DNA of 64,000 bases from positions 41,334 through 105,333 of the forward strand of contig NZ_QLSU01000034.1 of the NCBI RefSeq assembly GCF_003268775.1, written 5' to 3'. This document shows, piece after piece, positions 1-8,430 of the stretch. Source of the stretch: Paraburkholderia unamae. GTDB lineage: Bacteria; Pseudomonadota; Gammaproteobacteria; Burkholderiales; Burkholderiaceae. Below the pieces are notes generated by a model that worked only from the letters and a program-made list of their open reading frames with translations, was not told where the DNA came from and did not search any database. Within the stretch, counting starts at the first letter, position 1, and each line of letters opens with the position of its first letter. The position numbers and the translations under genes were made by a program.

Positions 1-642
1 CGTGTCGATGTCGACGCCGTCCACGCCCAGCACTTCGTCGAGCGTGGGCAAGGTGGTGGGCATCTGCACATGGTTCAGCGTGCGTCCCGCCACCACCGGC
101 CGATAGGGCGAATGGCCGCGGCCGTCCGAGGCGTACTTCATGCCCCACGCGTCGATCTGCTCGAAGGCGGCCTCGTTCATTTGCCAGCCCGCCGCGCCGT
201 GCGTGACGGGCGGCGTGCCGAAAATGCGCGTGAAGCGGTCGTGGCTCTTTTGCATCTGGCGCGCGGTCCACTGCGCGTCACGCGTGCGCACGTTGTCCTG
301 CCAGTACACGTGATCCCACGTATGAATGCCGCATTCGAAGCCGGCTTCGTGAATCGCGCGCATCTGCGAGGCCGCTTCCACGCCGATATCCGGGCCCGGC
401 AGCAGCACGCCGTACATCAGCTGCTTCACGCCGTAATGCTCCACCACGGACGTGCGCGAGACCTTCTTGAGAAAGCCGGGACGGAATACGCGGCGCAGCG
501 CCCAGCCCGTGTGATCGGGGCCGAGGCTGAACAGGAACGTGGCGCGCGCCTTGTAGCGGTCGAAGATGCGCGCGAGATTCGGCACGCCTTCGCGCGTGCC
601 GCGCAGCGTGTCGACGTCGATTTTCAGGACGATGCGGGCCAA
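1..642 (-). CDS. arnD: ArnD, 4-deoxy-4-formamido-L-Ara-phosphoundecaprenol deformylase (3' end outside window)
   Basis: This NodB-type polysaccharide deacetylase removes the formyl group from undecaprenyl-phosphate-L-Ara4FN before transfer to lipid A. Translating the complement from 642 gives an N-terminus beginning MARIVLKIDVDTLRGTREG, followed by a TFLFSLGPDHTGWALRR segment and H-x-W-D-H (GIHTWDHVYWQ), all typical of ArnD. The IDVDT aspartates and the HTWDH histidines fit the metal site of the family. The only sensible start is TTG at 642-640. It has an AAAGG Shine-Dalgarno (657-653), and the in-frame TAA of the upstream arnA gene lies at 669-667. About 214 residues are present and the C-terminus lies beyond base 1. 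It is the last visible gene of the arn operon. Confidence 0.9.
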   Translation of the reverse strand, partial: MARIVLKIDVDTLRGTREGVPNLARIFDRYKARATFLFSLGPDHTGWALRRVFRPGFLKKVSRTSVVEHYGVKQLMYGVLLPGPDIGVEAASQMRAIHEAGFECGIHTWDHVYWQDNVRTRDAQWTARQMQKSHDRFTRIFGTPPVTHGAAGWQMNEAAFEQIDAWGMKYASDGRGHSPYRPVVAGRTLNHVQMPTTLPTLDEVLGVDGVDIDT

Positions 643-660
643 GTGGCGAGGACCTTTGTC
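643..660 (-). promoter_or_regulatory. Shine-Dalgarno that fixes the arnD TTG start
   Basis: On the minus strand AAAGG (657-653) sits ten bases before TTG at 642-640. There is no ATG or GTG in frame between the preceding stop (669-667) and the conserved ARIVLKIDVD residues, so the TTG start is decided by this site. Confidence 0.6.
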
Positions 661-666
661 TGACGC

Positions 667-1716
667 TTAGTGTTGCTCGACGAGCGCACGGGCTTCGGCC
701 ACATGCCCGCGGTACGCTTCGAAGATCTTGCGCAGCGCTTCGTCGAAGGTCGACTTCGGCGCCCAGTTCAGTTCCTGCTTCGTGTTGTCGATCTTCGGCA
801 CGCGGTTCTGCACGTCCTGGTAGCCGGCACCGTAGTACGCGCCCGACGACGTTTCGACGAGCTGCACCTTCTTCGCCATTTCCGCGTATTCCGGGAATTC
901 GGCGGCGAGCGCCAGCATCTTGTGCGCGAGTTCGCGCACCGAGAAGTTGTTGGTCGGGTTGCCGATGTTGTAGATCTTGCCGGTGGCGACGCCGTCCTTG
1001 TTCTCGATGATCTTCATGAGCGCTTCGATGCCGTCGTCGATATCGGTGAACGCGCGCTTTTGCGCGCCGCCATCCACGAGGCTGATGTTCTCGCCGCGCA
1101 CGATGTGGCCGAGGAACTGCGTCACGACGCGCGACGAGCCTTCCTTCGGCGTGTAGATCGAGTCGAGGCCCGGGCCGATCCAGTTGAACGGACGGAACAG
1201 CGTGAAGTTCAGGCCTTCCATGCCGTAGCCCCAGATCACGCGGTCCATGAGCTGCTTGGAGCACGCGTAGATCCAGCGCGGCTTGTTGATCGGGCCGTAG
1301 GTGAGCGCCGAGGCGTCCGGGTCGAACTGCTCGTCGGAGCACATGCCGTAGACCTCGGAGGTCGACGGGAAGACGAGGTGCTTGCGGTACTTCACGGCCG
1401 AACGCACGATCGGGAGGTTCGCCTCGAAGTCGAGCTCGAACACGCGCAGCGGCTGCTGCACGTAGGTCGCGGGCGTGGCGATGGCGACGAGCGGCAGGAT
1501 CACGTCGCACTTCTTGACGTGGTACTCGACCCACTCCTTGTTGATCGTGATGTCGCCTTCGAAGAAGTGCATCCGTTCATGCTTGACGAGGTCGCCGAGG
1601 CGATCCGTCTGCATGTCCATGCCGAACACTTCCCAGTTCGTGTTTTCGAGGATGCGCTTGGAGAGGTGGTGGCCGATAAAGCCGTTCACACCCAGGATCA
1701 GGACTTTTTTGGTCAT
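667..1716 (-). CDS. arnA: UDP-glucuronate decarboxylase, stand-alone ArnA C-terminal domain
   Basis: This short-chain dehydrogenase-type enzyme oxidatively decarboxylates UDP-glucuronate to the UDP-4-keto-pentose that ArnB aminates. It is 349 aa, the size of the dehydrogenase half of E. coli ArnA. Visible signatures are the Rossmann G-x-x-G-x-x-G (GVNGFIG, 9-15), the S-T-S-E catalytic segment (118-121), Y150-x3-K154 and the RAFTDIDDGIEAL stretch that carries the ArnA decarboxylase arginine. Its ATG overlaps the stop of the formyltransferase gene by an ATGA, which suggests translational coupling. In enterobacteria the two activities are fused; here they are separate proteins. Confidence 0.93.
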   Translation of the reverse strand: MTKKVLILGVNGFIGHHLSKRILENTNWEVFGMDMQTDRLGDLVKHERMHFFEGDITINKEWVEYHVKKCDVILPLVAIATPATYVQQPLRVFELDFEANLPIVRSAVKYRKHLVFPSTSEVYGMCSDEQFDPDASALTYGPINKPRWIYACSKQLMDRVIWGYGMEGLNFTLFRPFNWIGPGLDSIYTPKEGSSRVVTQFLGHIVRGENISLVDGGAQKRAFTDIDDGIEALMKIIENKDGVATGKIYNIGNPTNNFSVRELAHKMLALAAEFPEYAEMAKKVQLVETSSGAYYGAGYQDVQNRVPKIDNTKQELNWAPKSTFDEALRKIFEAYRGHVAEARALVEQH

Positions 1717-2681
1717 GGACGGGGGACAGATGAAATGAGTTCGGAGAACGCGGCGGGGGTGATGACGGTCTCTTGACCGCCATGTGCCAGACTCGGCGCA
1801 TGCCGCAGTTCATGGATCGCGATGGCGCGGCCGTCGCCACAAAGGGCGAAAAACGCATTATCGCTTACGTGGATGCCGGCGGGCAATCCGGCGAGGGGGC
1901 GGACCCTTTCGGCATCCGGGGAGCCGGGGCGCACGAGGCGCGCGCGGGCGATCACGAAACGCTCGCGGCCGACGTCGGTGAACGCGCCCGGATAGGGGGG
2001 CGCGACCGCGCGAATCAGGTTGTACACCTGCTGCGCGCTCTGGCCGAAGTCGAGGCGGCCGTCTTCGGGCTTGCGCCCGCCGAAGTAGCTGCCCTTCGTG
2101 AGGTCGTTCGGCAGATGCGGCGCTTCGCCCGCGATCAGCGCGGGCAGCACGCGCCAGAGCGTCTGCTCGGCGGCGACCGTCACTTTGTCGAATACCTGCG
2201 CGGCGGTGTCGTCGGGGAGGATCGGCACCGGTGTTTGCGCGACGATGGCGCCCGCGTCGGGCTTGGCGGCCATTTCGTGCAGCGTGGCGCCCGTTTCGGT
2301 CTCGCCGTTGAGCACGGCCCAGTTCGTCGGCACACGGCCGCGGTACTTCGGCAGGAGCGAGCCGTGCACGTTGTACGCGCCGCGCGCGGCGAGCGCGAGC
2401 AGATCGACGGGCAGCATGTGCCGGTAGTAGAACGAGAAAATGAAGTCCGGGCGCGCCGCGGAAACGGCCGCGCGCAGCTCGGCGCTTTTCGGGTCCGCGG
2501 GCGTGACGACCTCGATCCCATGCTCCTCGGCCACCGACTTCACGCTGCCGAACCAGATGTTTTCCGTCGGGCTGTCCTCGTGCGTGACGACGAGCGCGAC
2601 ATCCACGCCGCCCGCCAGCAGCACCTGGAGGCAGCGCACGCCCACGTTGTGATACGCGAAGACGACGGCGCGCGGCTTCAT
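1713..2681 (-). CDS. UDP-L-Ara4N formyltransferase, stand-alone ArnA N-terminal domain
   Basis: This 10-formyl-tetrahydrofolate-dependent transferase N-formylates UDP-L-Ara4N in the lipid A modification pathway. It is 322 aa. The catalytic triad of ArnA-type formyltransferases is visible as N104, H106 and D142, inside NVHGSLLPKYRGRVPTNW and the following HEMAAKPDAG segment. An open frame extends further upstream into arnC, but the ATG at 2681 gives the family-typical start MKPRAVVFAYHNVG and overlaps the arnC stop by ATGA. With the decarboxylase gene downstream it reconstitutes the two halves of bifunctional ArnA. Confidence 0.92.
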   Translation of the reverse strand: MKPRAVVFAYHNVGVRCLQVLLAGGVDVALVVTHEDSPTENIWFGSVKSVAEEHGIEVVTPADPKSAELRAAVSAARPDFIFSFYYRHMLPVDLLALAARGAYNVHGSLLPKYRGRVPTNWAVLNGETETGATLHEMAAKPDAGAIVAQTPVPILPDDTAAQVFDKVTVAAEQTLWRVLPALIAGEAPHLPNDLTKGSYFGGRKPEDGRLDFGQSAQQVYNLIRAVAPPYPGAFTDVGRERFVIARARLVRPGSPDAERVRPLAGLPAGIHVSDNAFFALCGDGRAIAIHELRHAPSLAHGGQETVITPAAFSELISSVPRP

Positions 2682-3763
2682 GAGCGGGCTCCTTCGTTGG
2701 CCGGATTGTTTGCGGTGCCCGACGCTTGCGCGGATTGCTGTGCGTACGCGGCGGCCTGCACCACATCCTGGCGCGGGGTGTCGACCACGGCGCGGCCGTT
2801 GCGCTCTTCCAGAATCGTCTGGATGAGATAGCGCGGGCGCGCGCGCACCTGCTGATAGATGCGGCCGATGTACTCGCCGAGCAGACCGAGCGCGAAGATG
2901 ATTACGCCAAGCAGGAAGAACGTGATGGCGAACAGCGTGAACACGCCTTGCACTTCCGCGCCGATGATGAAGCGGCGAATCAGCAGCAGCACGAAGAGGC
3001 CTGCCGAGCCGAGCGAAAGAATCACGCCGATGAACGACAACCATTGCAGCGGCACGACGGAGAAGCCCGTCACGAGGTCGAAGTTCAGGCGAATGAGGCT
3101 GTAGAGCGAATACTTCGACTCGCCCGCGAAACGCTCCTCGTGCGCGACATCGACCTCGACCGGGTTCTGCGAGAACGTGTAGGCGAGCGCGGGAATGAAC
3201 GTGTTGATTTCGCCGCAGCGGTTGATCGTGTCGACGATGCGGCGGTTGTAGGCGCGCAGCATGCAGCCCTGGTCGGTCATCTTGATGCGCGTGATGCGCT
3301 CGCGCAGGCGGTTCATCATCTGCGAGGCCTTGCGGCGCCAGAGGCTGTCCTGGCGCTGCATGCGGATCGTGCCGACGTAGTCGTAGCCCTCGCGCATCTT
3401 CTCGACGAGCTTGCCGATTTCCTCGGGCGGGTTTTGCAGGTCGGCGTCGAGCGTGATGACAATCTCGCCGCGCGCCTGCTCGAAGCCCGCGAGGATCGCC
3501 ATGTGCTGCCCGTAGTTGCCGTTGAGCAGGATCGCGCGCGTCGCGTCGGGACGCGCCCGGAACTGCTCGGCGAGCATCGCGGCGGAGCGGTCGCGGCTGC
3601 CGTCGTTAATGAAGATCACTTCGTACGAGGTGCCGAGCTTGTCGAGCGCCGGGTACAGGCGTGCGAACAGGGCGGGAAGGCCGGCTTCCTCGTTGTAGAC
3701 CGGAATGATGACCGAGACTTCCGGCGTTTCCGGTGTCAAGGTGCGTTGTTCCGTTTGAGTCAT
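2678..3763 (-). CDS. arnC: ArnC, undecaprenyl-phosphate Ara4FN transferase
   Basis: This GT2 glycosyltransferase transfers 4-deoxy-4-formamido-L-arabinose from UDP to undecaprenyl phosphate on the cytoplasmic face of the inner membrane. It is 361 aa. The N-terminal GT-A fold shows VSVIIPVYNEE (17-26) and the D-A-D metal-binding motif (106-108) within LDADLQNPPEE. KMTDQGCMLRAY (161-172) follows. Two C-terminal hydrophobic helices (about 242-265 and 273-297) anchor it, as in E. coli ArnC. A hydrophilic Q/A/N-rich tail of about 40 residues ends the protein. It is coupled to the formyltransferase by an ATGA overlap. Confidence 0.93.
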   Translation of the reverse strand: MTQTEQRTLTPETPEVSVIIPVYNEEAGLPALFARLYPALDKLGTSYEVIFINDGSRDRSAAMLAEQFRARPDATRAILLNGNYGQHMAILAGFEQARGEIVITLDADLQNPPEEIGKLVEKMREGYDYVGTIRMQRQDSLWRRKASQMMNRLRERITRIKMTDQGCMLRAYNRRIVDTINRCGEINTFIPALAYTFSQNPVEVDVAHEERFAGESKYSLYSLIRLNFDLVTGFSVVPLQWLSFIGVILSLGSAGLFVLLLIRRFIIGAEVQGVFTLFAITFFLLGVIIFALGLLGEYIGRIYQQVRARPRYLIQTILEERNGRAVVDTPRQDVVQAAAYAQQSAQASGTANNPANEGARS

Positions 3764-3900
3764 GTGTGCATCGATTCCGTTATGGGTGTCGACGGGCGCA
3801 GGCGCGGTGGCGCCGAGTCCCGTCCCGTGCCCGCAGGGGCAGTCGGGCGATGGGTGTCGCCCGTTTGTTTACTTGCTTTGCCGATGGTCTTGCAAACTGC

Positions 3901-5064
3901 TTATTTTGCAAACGTCGCGCAAATCTCGTTGACCGCATGGCACACGCGCGCCACGTCGGCTTCGGTCAGCTGCGTGAAAAGCGGCAGGGTGACCGTGCTC
4001 GCGCCGAAGCGCTCCGCGCGCGGGAACATGCCCGCCTTGAAGCCGCGCTCGCGGTAGAGCGTGAACAGGTGAATGGCCGGGTAGTGCACGCCCGAGCCAA
4101 TGCCGCGCGCCTTCAGTTCGCCCATGAAGCCTGCGCGGTCGATGGCGAGCCGTTCGAGCGGCAGCGTGATCTGGAACATGTGCCAGTTGCTGTTGGTGAA
4201 ATCGGCGAGCGGCAGGCCCACGCCGAGCTTGACCGCCGCGCCGCCCTCGAAGCCCGCGAAGTAGGCCCGCGCGAGCGCGTGGCGCTGGCGGGTGAAGCGC
4301 TCGATATGCTTGAGCTGGCCGAGCCCCACGCGCGCCGCGACATCCGTGAGATTGTACTTGCCGCCGAGCACATCGCAGTCCATCCCGTCGAAACCCGTGC
4401 GCGTGATGCCTTGCAGGCGGTACTTCTGGGCCAGCACGGCTTCGGCCTCGTCGTTGAGCACCAGCGCGCCGCCTTCGATCGACGTGAGGTTCTTGTTCGC
4501 GTGAAAGCTGAACGACACGATGTCGCCGATCGCGCCGATGCGCTTGCCGTTCCACGTCGAGCCGAAGGCCTGCGCGGCGTCCTCGATCACGCGCAGCTTG
4601 TGCTGGCGGGCGATGGCGTAGAGCCGGTCCATGTCGACGGGCAGGCCCGAGAGAAACACCGGGATGATGGCTTTCGTTCGGGGCGTGATGGCCGCTTCGA
4701 GCTTGTCGAGGTCGATGTTGCGCGTGACGGGGTCGATGTCGGCGAACACGGGCGTCGCGCCGACTTCGTAGACCACATTGCTCGTGGCGACCCACGAAGC
4801 GGGCGTGGTGATGACTTCGTCGCCGGGGCCGACGCCTGCGATGCGCAGGCCGATTTCGAGCGTGGCCGTGCCCGAGTTGAAGGTGCGCACAGGGCGGCCG
4901 CCGCAATACTCGGAGAGCGCCGCTTCGAACGCCTGGTTCTGCGGGCCGGTCGTGATCCAGCCCGAGCGCAGCACGTCGGCGACGCCCTGGATGGTTTCCT
5001 CGTCGATCTCGGGACGCACGAACGGCAGGAAAGGAAGGGACGACTGCGGAGATGACTGGGTCAT
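3901..5064 (-). CDS. arnB: ArnB, UDP-Ara4O aminotransferase
   Basis: This PLP-dependent DegT/DnrJ/EryC1/StrS-family enzyme converts UDP-4-keto-pentose to UDP-L-Ara4N using glutamate. It is 387 aa. It shows SGWITTGP (34-41), the EDAAQAFGS segment (161-169) that contacts PLP, and the Schiff-base lysine K191 in SFHANKNLTSIEGG. The 137-base gap to arnC is the largest inside the arnB-D part of the cluster, so an internal promoter cannot be excluded, although I see no convincing one. Confidence 0.93.
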   Translation of the reverse strand: MTQSSPQSSLPFLPFVRPEIDEETIQGVADVLRSGWITTGPQNQAFEAALSEYCGGRPVRTFNSGTATLEIGLRIAGVGPGDEVITTPASWVATSNVVYEVGATPVFADIDPVTRNIDLDKLEAAITPRTKAIIPVFLSGLPVDMDRLYAIARQHKLRVIEDAAQAFGSTWNGKRIGAIGDIVSFSFHANKNLTSIEGGALVLNDEAEAVLAQKYRLQGITRTGFDGMDCDVLGGKYNLTDVAARVGLGQLKHIERFTRQRHALARAYFAGFEGGAAVKLGVGLPLADFTNSNWHMFQITLPLERLAIDRAGFMGELKARGIGSGVHYPAIHLFTLYRERGFKAGMFPRAERFGASTVTLPLFTQLTEADVARVCHAVNEICATFAK

Positions 5065-5189
5065 GAAGGCTTTACTCGTTGCTCGTCAGAAAGTGGGGCC
5101 AGGCGCAAGCATGCCGCGGCATGCCTTACGAACTGCTTATATGGGCGCAACATGCAGCGCAACAAGCGGTGGGACCGCGCTGCGACGCT

Positions 5190-5561
5190 TTAGCTGCGCG
5201 CCAGAACGAACACGCCGATCAGGATGATGCCGATGCCGATGAGCCGCTGCACGCTCAGCACTTCGCCGAACAGATACCACGCCGCGAACGCGTTGACCAC
5301 GTAGCCGAGCGAGAGCATCGGGTAGGCGATTGAGACGTCCACGCGCGAGAGCCCGACGATCCACACGACCACGCTGAACACGTAGCAGGTGAGGCCGCCG
5401 AGAATCGGCACTTGCGTCGCGAGCTTCCAGCCGATGGGCAGGATGTTCGCACGGCTGAATTCGAAGTGTCCAACGGCATTGACACCCGCTTTCAGCAACA
5501 GTTGCGCGCATGCATTCAGGCCGACGCCGGCCAGGATGCAGATCAGGGAAATCGGATTCAT
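5190..5561 (-). CDS. SMR/EamA-type four-helix protein, probable Ara4N-lipid flippase (ArnE/ArnF-like)
   Basis: A 123-aa membrane protein with four predicted helices (about 5-25, 51-70, 77-97 and 104-121). It carries an SMR-like core, LSRVDVSIAYPMLSLGYVVN (71-90). Its position between arnT and arnB indicates the role of ArnE/ArnF, moving undecaprenyl-phosphate-L-Ara4N across the inner membrane. E. coli uses two such proteins as a heterodimer. Only one is present in this window, so a homodimer or a distant partner is implied. The start MNPISLICILAGVGLN is the first ATG at a natural membrane-protein N-terminus. Confidence 0.8.
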   Translation of the reverse strand: MNPISLICILAGVGLNACAQLLLKAGVNAVGHFEFSRANILPIGWKLATQVPILGGLTCYVFSVVVWIVGLSRVDVSIAYPMLSLGYVVNAFAAWYLFGEVLSVQRLIGIGIILIGVFVLARS

Positions 5562-5694
5562 CGGAAAGGGCGGCTCAACGGGTTATCGGGTTATGGGGGC
5601 GGATCGGCAAAGTGTCGCCGGGGCGCACCTTGGCCGCCGCACCAGGCGGGCCGCCCCGATTATCGCGCATGCGCTAACCGGGGCCTCGCGGCGC

Positions 5695-7386
5695 TCAGGA
5701 TTGTGGTTTCTCGACGATCACGCGGCGCGAGTCGCGCGCGATCACCTGCATCGGCAGGCCCTGCGCGGCGAGTTCCTCGTAGCGTCGCACGGGGATCAGC
5801 GCGAGCGCGTAGCGCTCGGACTTCCAGCGCGCCTCCCAATCGGCGACGGTCGGCACCCATTTTTGCGGTTCTTCGGAGATGCCGAAGGCCAGCTCGTCGG
5901 TCACTTCCACCATCGTCATCGTGTGACACACGTAGAAGGGCATCGTGTGGTCGAGCACGCCCACGGAGTAGAACGGCGTGTCGGGCGGCAGCTTCGCGAT
6001 GGCGGCGCGCACGGCGGGCGCGAGCGGTGCGCCCGAACTGAGCGTGCCGAACACATCGTGGCCCGTGCCCGCGATGGTCGCGAGCAGCAGCCATGCGGTG
6101 CCCAGCGCGAGCGCGGGCGCGCGCGCGCCGGTGTCGGGCGTGCGCTTCGCGCGGTTCAGGCGCAGGCCGATCATGGTGCCGACGAAAGCCACCGCCGCTG
6201 CGGCAAACACCCACACCTGGAACTCGCGGTAAAGCGCGTTCGGATTGCGCGAGTCGCCAAGCCGGGTGAGGACGAACGAGCCCGCCATGAGCGCGACGGC
6301 GAGCAGCGCATAGCCCGCGAGATGGCGGCTCCACTGCGCGCGCGTCATGAGCGGCAGATACATGCCGATGATGAGCGCGAGCGGCGGCGCGATTGGCAGC
6401 GTGTAGGAGATCAGCTTCGAGTGCGAGGCGCTGAAGAACACGAAGATGAATACCGTCCACACGAGCAGCAGCGTGACGGGCGAGAAACCGTTGGGCTGAC
6501 GCGGCGTGCGCAGCGCGTGGCGCACGCTCTGCACGCTCACGGAGAGCCACGGCAGGAAGCCCACCAGCATGACGGGCACGAAGTAGTAGACCGGGCCGGG
6601 GCGGTTCTGCGCAGGCGTGAGGTAGCGCTGGAACTGCTGGACGATAAAGAAGAAGTTGAAGAACTCGGGGTTGCGCTGCTGCACGAGGATGAACCACGGC
6701 GCGACGATCGCGAAGAACACGATCAGGCCGCTCACCAGATAGAGCCGCTTCCAGAGCCCCCAGTCGCGCGAGATCCCCGTGTAGAGCACGAGCACCGCGC
6801 CCGGCAGGATCAGGCCGACCAGGCCCTTGGAAAGCACCGCCATCGCCATGGCCGCCCAGCACACCCACATCCACAGGCGCACGTTGCCTTTGGGCAGGTT
6901 GGGGCGCTGCGCGAGCAACAGCGCGCACAGCGTGAGCTCCATCCAGAACGACAGGCCCATGTCGAGCGTGTTGAAGTGGCCCATCAGGTTCCAGTACGGC
7001 GCGCAGGCGAGCACGACCGCCGCGAAGAAGCCCGTGGCGGCGTTGAATACGCGCGCGCCGGTGAAGCCGACCAGCAGCACGCCGGCGAAGCCGGTGAGCG
7101 CTGTATAGAGGCGCGCCTGCCATTCGCCGATGCCGAACCACGCGAAGGTGAGCGCGTTCATCCAGGTTTGCAGCGGCGGCTTCTCGAAATACTTGTAGCC
7201 GTTGTAGCGCGGCGTGATCCAGTCGCCGGTCGCGAACATCTCGCGCGCCATTTCGGCGTAGCGGCCTTCGTCGCTCGGCAGCAGGTGGCGCCAGCCGAGC
7301 GGCACGAACCAGATCACGGCGAGGGCGAGGATCAGGAGCAGGATCGCGCTGCGGTTGAGCGGTAGCCTCGATGGCGTATCGTTCAT
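5695..7386 (-). CDS. arnT: ArnT, L-Ara4N lipid A transferase
   Basis: This GT83 (GT-C fold) integral membrane glycosyltransferase adds L-Ara4N from undecaprenyl phosphate to lipid A phosphates, giving resistance to polymyxin and cationic peptides. It is 563 aa with many hydrophobic helices. The first periplasmic loop has SDEGRYAEMAREM (38-50) with the acidic pair expected of PMT/ArnT enzymes, followed by W-I-T-P-R-YNGYKYFEKPPL (56-72). The frame continues upstream of ATG 7386 without homologous-looking sequence, so MNDTPSRL is taken as the start. It is the promoter-proximal gene of the arn cluster. Confidence 0.9.
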   Translation of the reverse strand: MNDTPSRLPLNRSAILLLILALAVIWFVPLGWRHLLPSDEGRYAEMAREMFATGDWITPRYNGYKYFEKPPLQTWMNALTFAWFGIGEWQARLYTALTGFAGVLLVGFTGARVFNAATGFFAAVVLACAPYWNLMGHFNTLDMGLSFWMELTLCALLLAQRPNLPKGNVRLWMWVCWAAMAMAVLSKGLVGLILPGAVLVLYTGISRDWGLWKRLYLVSGLIVFFAIVAPWFILVQQRNPEFFNFFFIVQQFQRYLTPAQNRPGPVYYFVPVMLVGFLPWLSVSVQSVRHALRTPRQPNGFSPVTLLLVWTVFIFVFFSASHSKLISYTLPIAPPLALIIGMYLPLMTRAQWSRHLAGYALLAVALMAGSFVLTRLGDSRNPNALYREFQVWVFAAAAVAFVGTMIGLRLNRAKRTPDTGARAPALALGTAWLLLATIAGTGHDVFGTLSSGAPLAPAVRAAIAKLPPDTPFYSVGVLDHTMPFYVCHTMTMVEVTDELAFGISEEPQKWVPTVADWEARWKSERYALALIPVRRYEELAAQGLPMQVIARDSRRVIVEKPQS

Positions 7387-7564
7387 GGGTTTCAGCCTGT
7401 TCTTGTTGCAGTCGTTGCGGTCGAGGTTCGGGTAGTGCGCTCGCGCGCTGTCATGCCCGGCGCGCGCCGGCAGGCGCACAGACGGATCCACCAGCGGGGA
7501 GCGCACGCGGCGCGCAAGTGTACTACGTCGCCGCGCGGCGACCTGATGGCAAGCTTAAGCCGGG

Positions 7565-7939
7565 TCAGCTTTCGATCAGAAGGGCGACCGCCACGCGGCG
7601 GCCTTCGGCCATGAGGATGTTGTAGGTGCGGCAGGCGGCCTTGAAGTCCATCGCCTCGACGCCGATGCGTTTCGCGGCCAGCGCCGCCGTCAGGCGCGGG
7701 TGAGGAAAGCGCAGCCGGTCGCCGCTGCCGAACACCACCACTTCGGGGGCGAGCGGGAGCAGCATGTCGAAAAGTTCGGGGGTCAGGGCGTCGAACGCGT
7801 GAACCGGCCAGGGCGTGACCGGCGAGTCGGGCATCATGATGATGCTGCCCGTGTGGCGTTCGAGGTTCACTTCGACATAGTCGGCGCCGTAGCCGGTGAC
7901 GGTATTGAGTGCGCCGCTGGAGTCCTGGTGTAGTTTCAA
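7565..7939 (-). CDS. Mth938-like domain protein (DUF498)
   Basis: A 124-aa soluble protein of the Mth938/NDUFAF3-like family. It shows the central EVVVFGSGDRLRFPHP segment and the C-terminal ACRTYNILMAEGRRVAVALL strand-helix region typical of these single-domain proteins. The bacterial function is not established; the mitochondrial relative assists complex I assembly. It follows the arn operon's 5' end on the same strand, but 178 bases separate it from arnT and it need not be co-transcribed. Confidence 0.82.
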   Translation of the reverse strand: MKLHQDSSGALNTVTGYGADYVEVNLERHTGSIIMMPDSPVTPWPVHAFDALTPELFDMLLPLAPEVVVFGSGDRLRFPHPRLTAALAAKRIGVEAMDFKAACRTYNILMAEGRRVAVALLIES

Positions 7940-8430
7940 AACGGGAGTTCCGGGGTTGGGGCGGTTCGGGTGCGCAACCGGGGCGCGTATGGCCGGTGTC
8001 GACGCCGGCCGGTCGCTGCCTCATTCCTGGCGGGTTCGGAACCCGCGTGGGGATCCGCGTGGAGATCCGCATCGGGACCGGTGTCGCGGGCCGCCATCAG
8101 ACTCACGTTCGGACCGATTGCGCATTGCGGAAGTTGGCCAAAATCCGCTAAATTATAGCTTTTTAGCTGCCGCTGCGTCGGCGGCCACAGGTCGAGAGCC
8201 TCGCGCCCATCCGCGCGCCGGGCGAAAGCAGCCACGAGCTGCCGGGGCGGCCGTGGCGGGTCACGCATTGCGCACGGTGCTCCTCCTGCACCAACGGTGC
8301 GCCGCTTTCGTCCCGTCGACGCCCGCCCGTCTTGCCAGCCAAAGCGCCTCCGCCGTCCGGTCAAGCCGCGCGGTCAAGCTGTTTCAGCCCTTTTTACTCG
8401 CATCTCACCGCATTTTACTGATAGCCCGCC
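7940..8430. other. Divergent intergenic region between the Mth938 gene and alaA
   Basis: 491 bases with no supportable gene; the short open frames here are GC-driven. The only AT-rich island (about 8140-8165) holds candidate divergent promoters. On the minus strand there is a perfect TATAAT (8157-8152). On the plus strand TTGCGG (8125-8130) lies 18 bases before TAAATT (8149-8154). The remaining sequence shows nothing I recognise. Confidence 0.5.
8125..8157. promoter_or_regulatory. Candidate divergent promoters for alaA (+) and the Mth938 gene (-)
   Basis: A consensus TATAAT on the minus strand at 8157-8152 overlaps a weaker plus-strand pair, TTGCGG (8125-8130) and TAAATT (8149-8154). The minus-strand -35 is poor. 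Both assignments are by eye. Confidence 0.3.

Noticed and set aside
5389..7365. A 658-codon plus-strand open frame across arnT
   Set aside because: The translation is Arg/Ala/His repeats with no recognisable domain, and arnT on the minus strand has full membrane-protein character.
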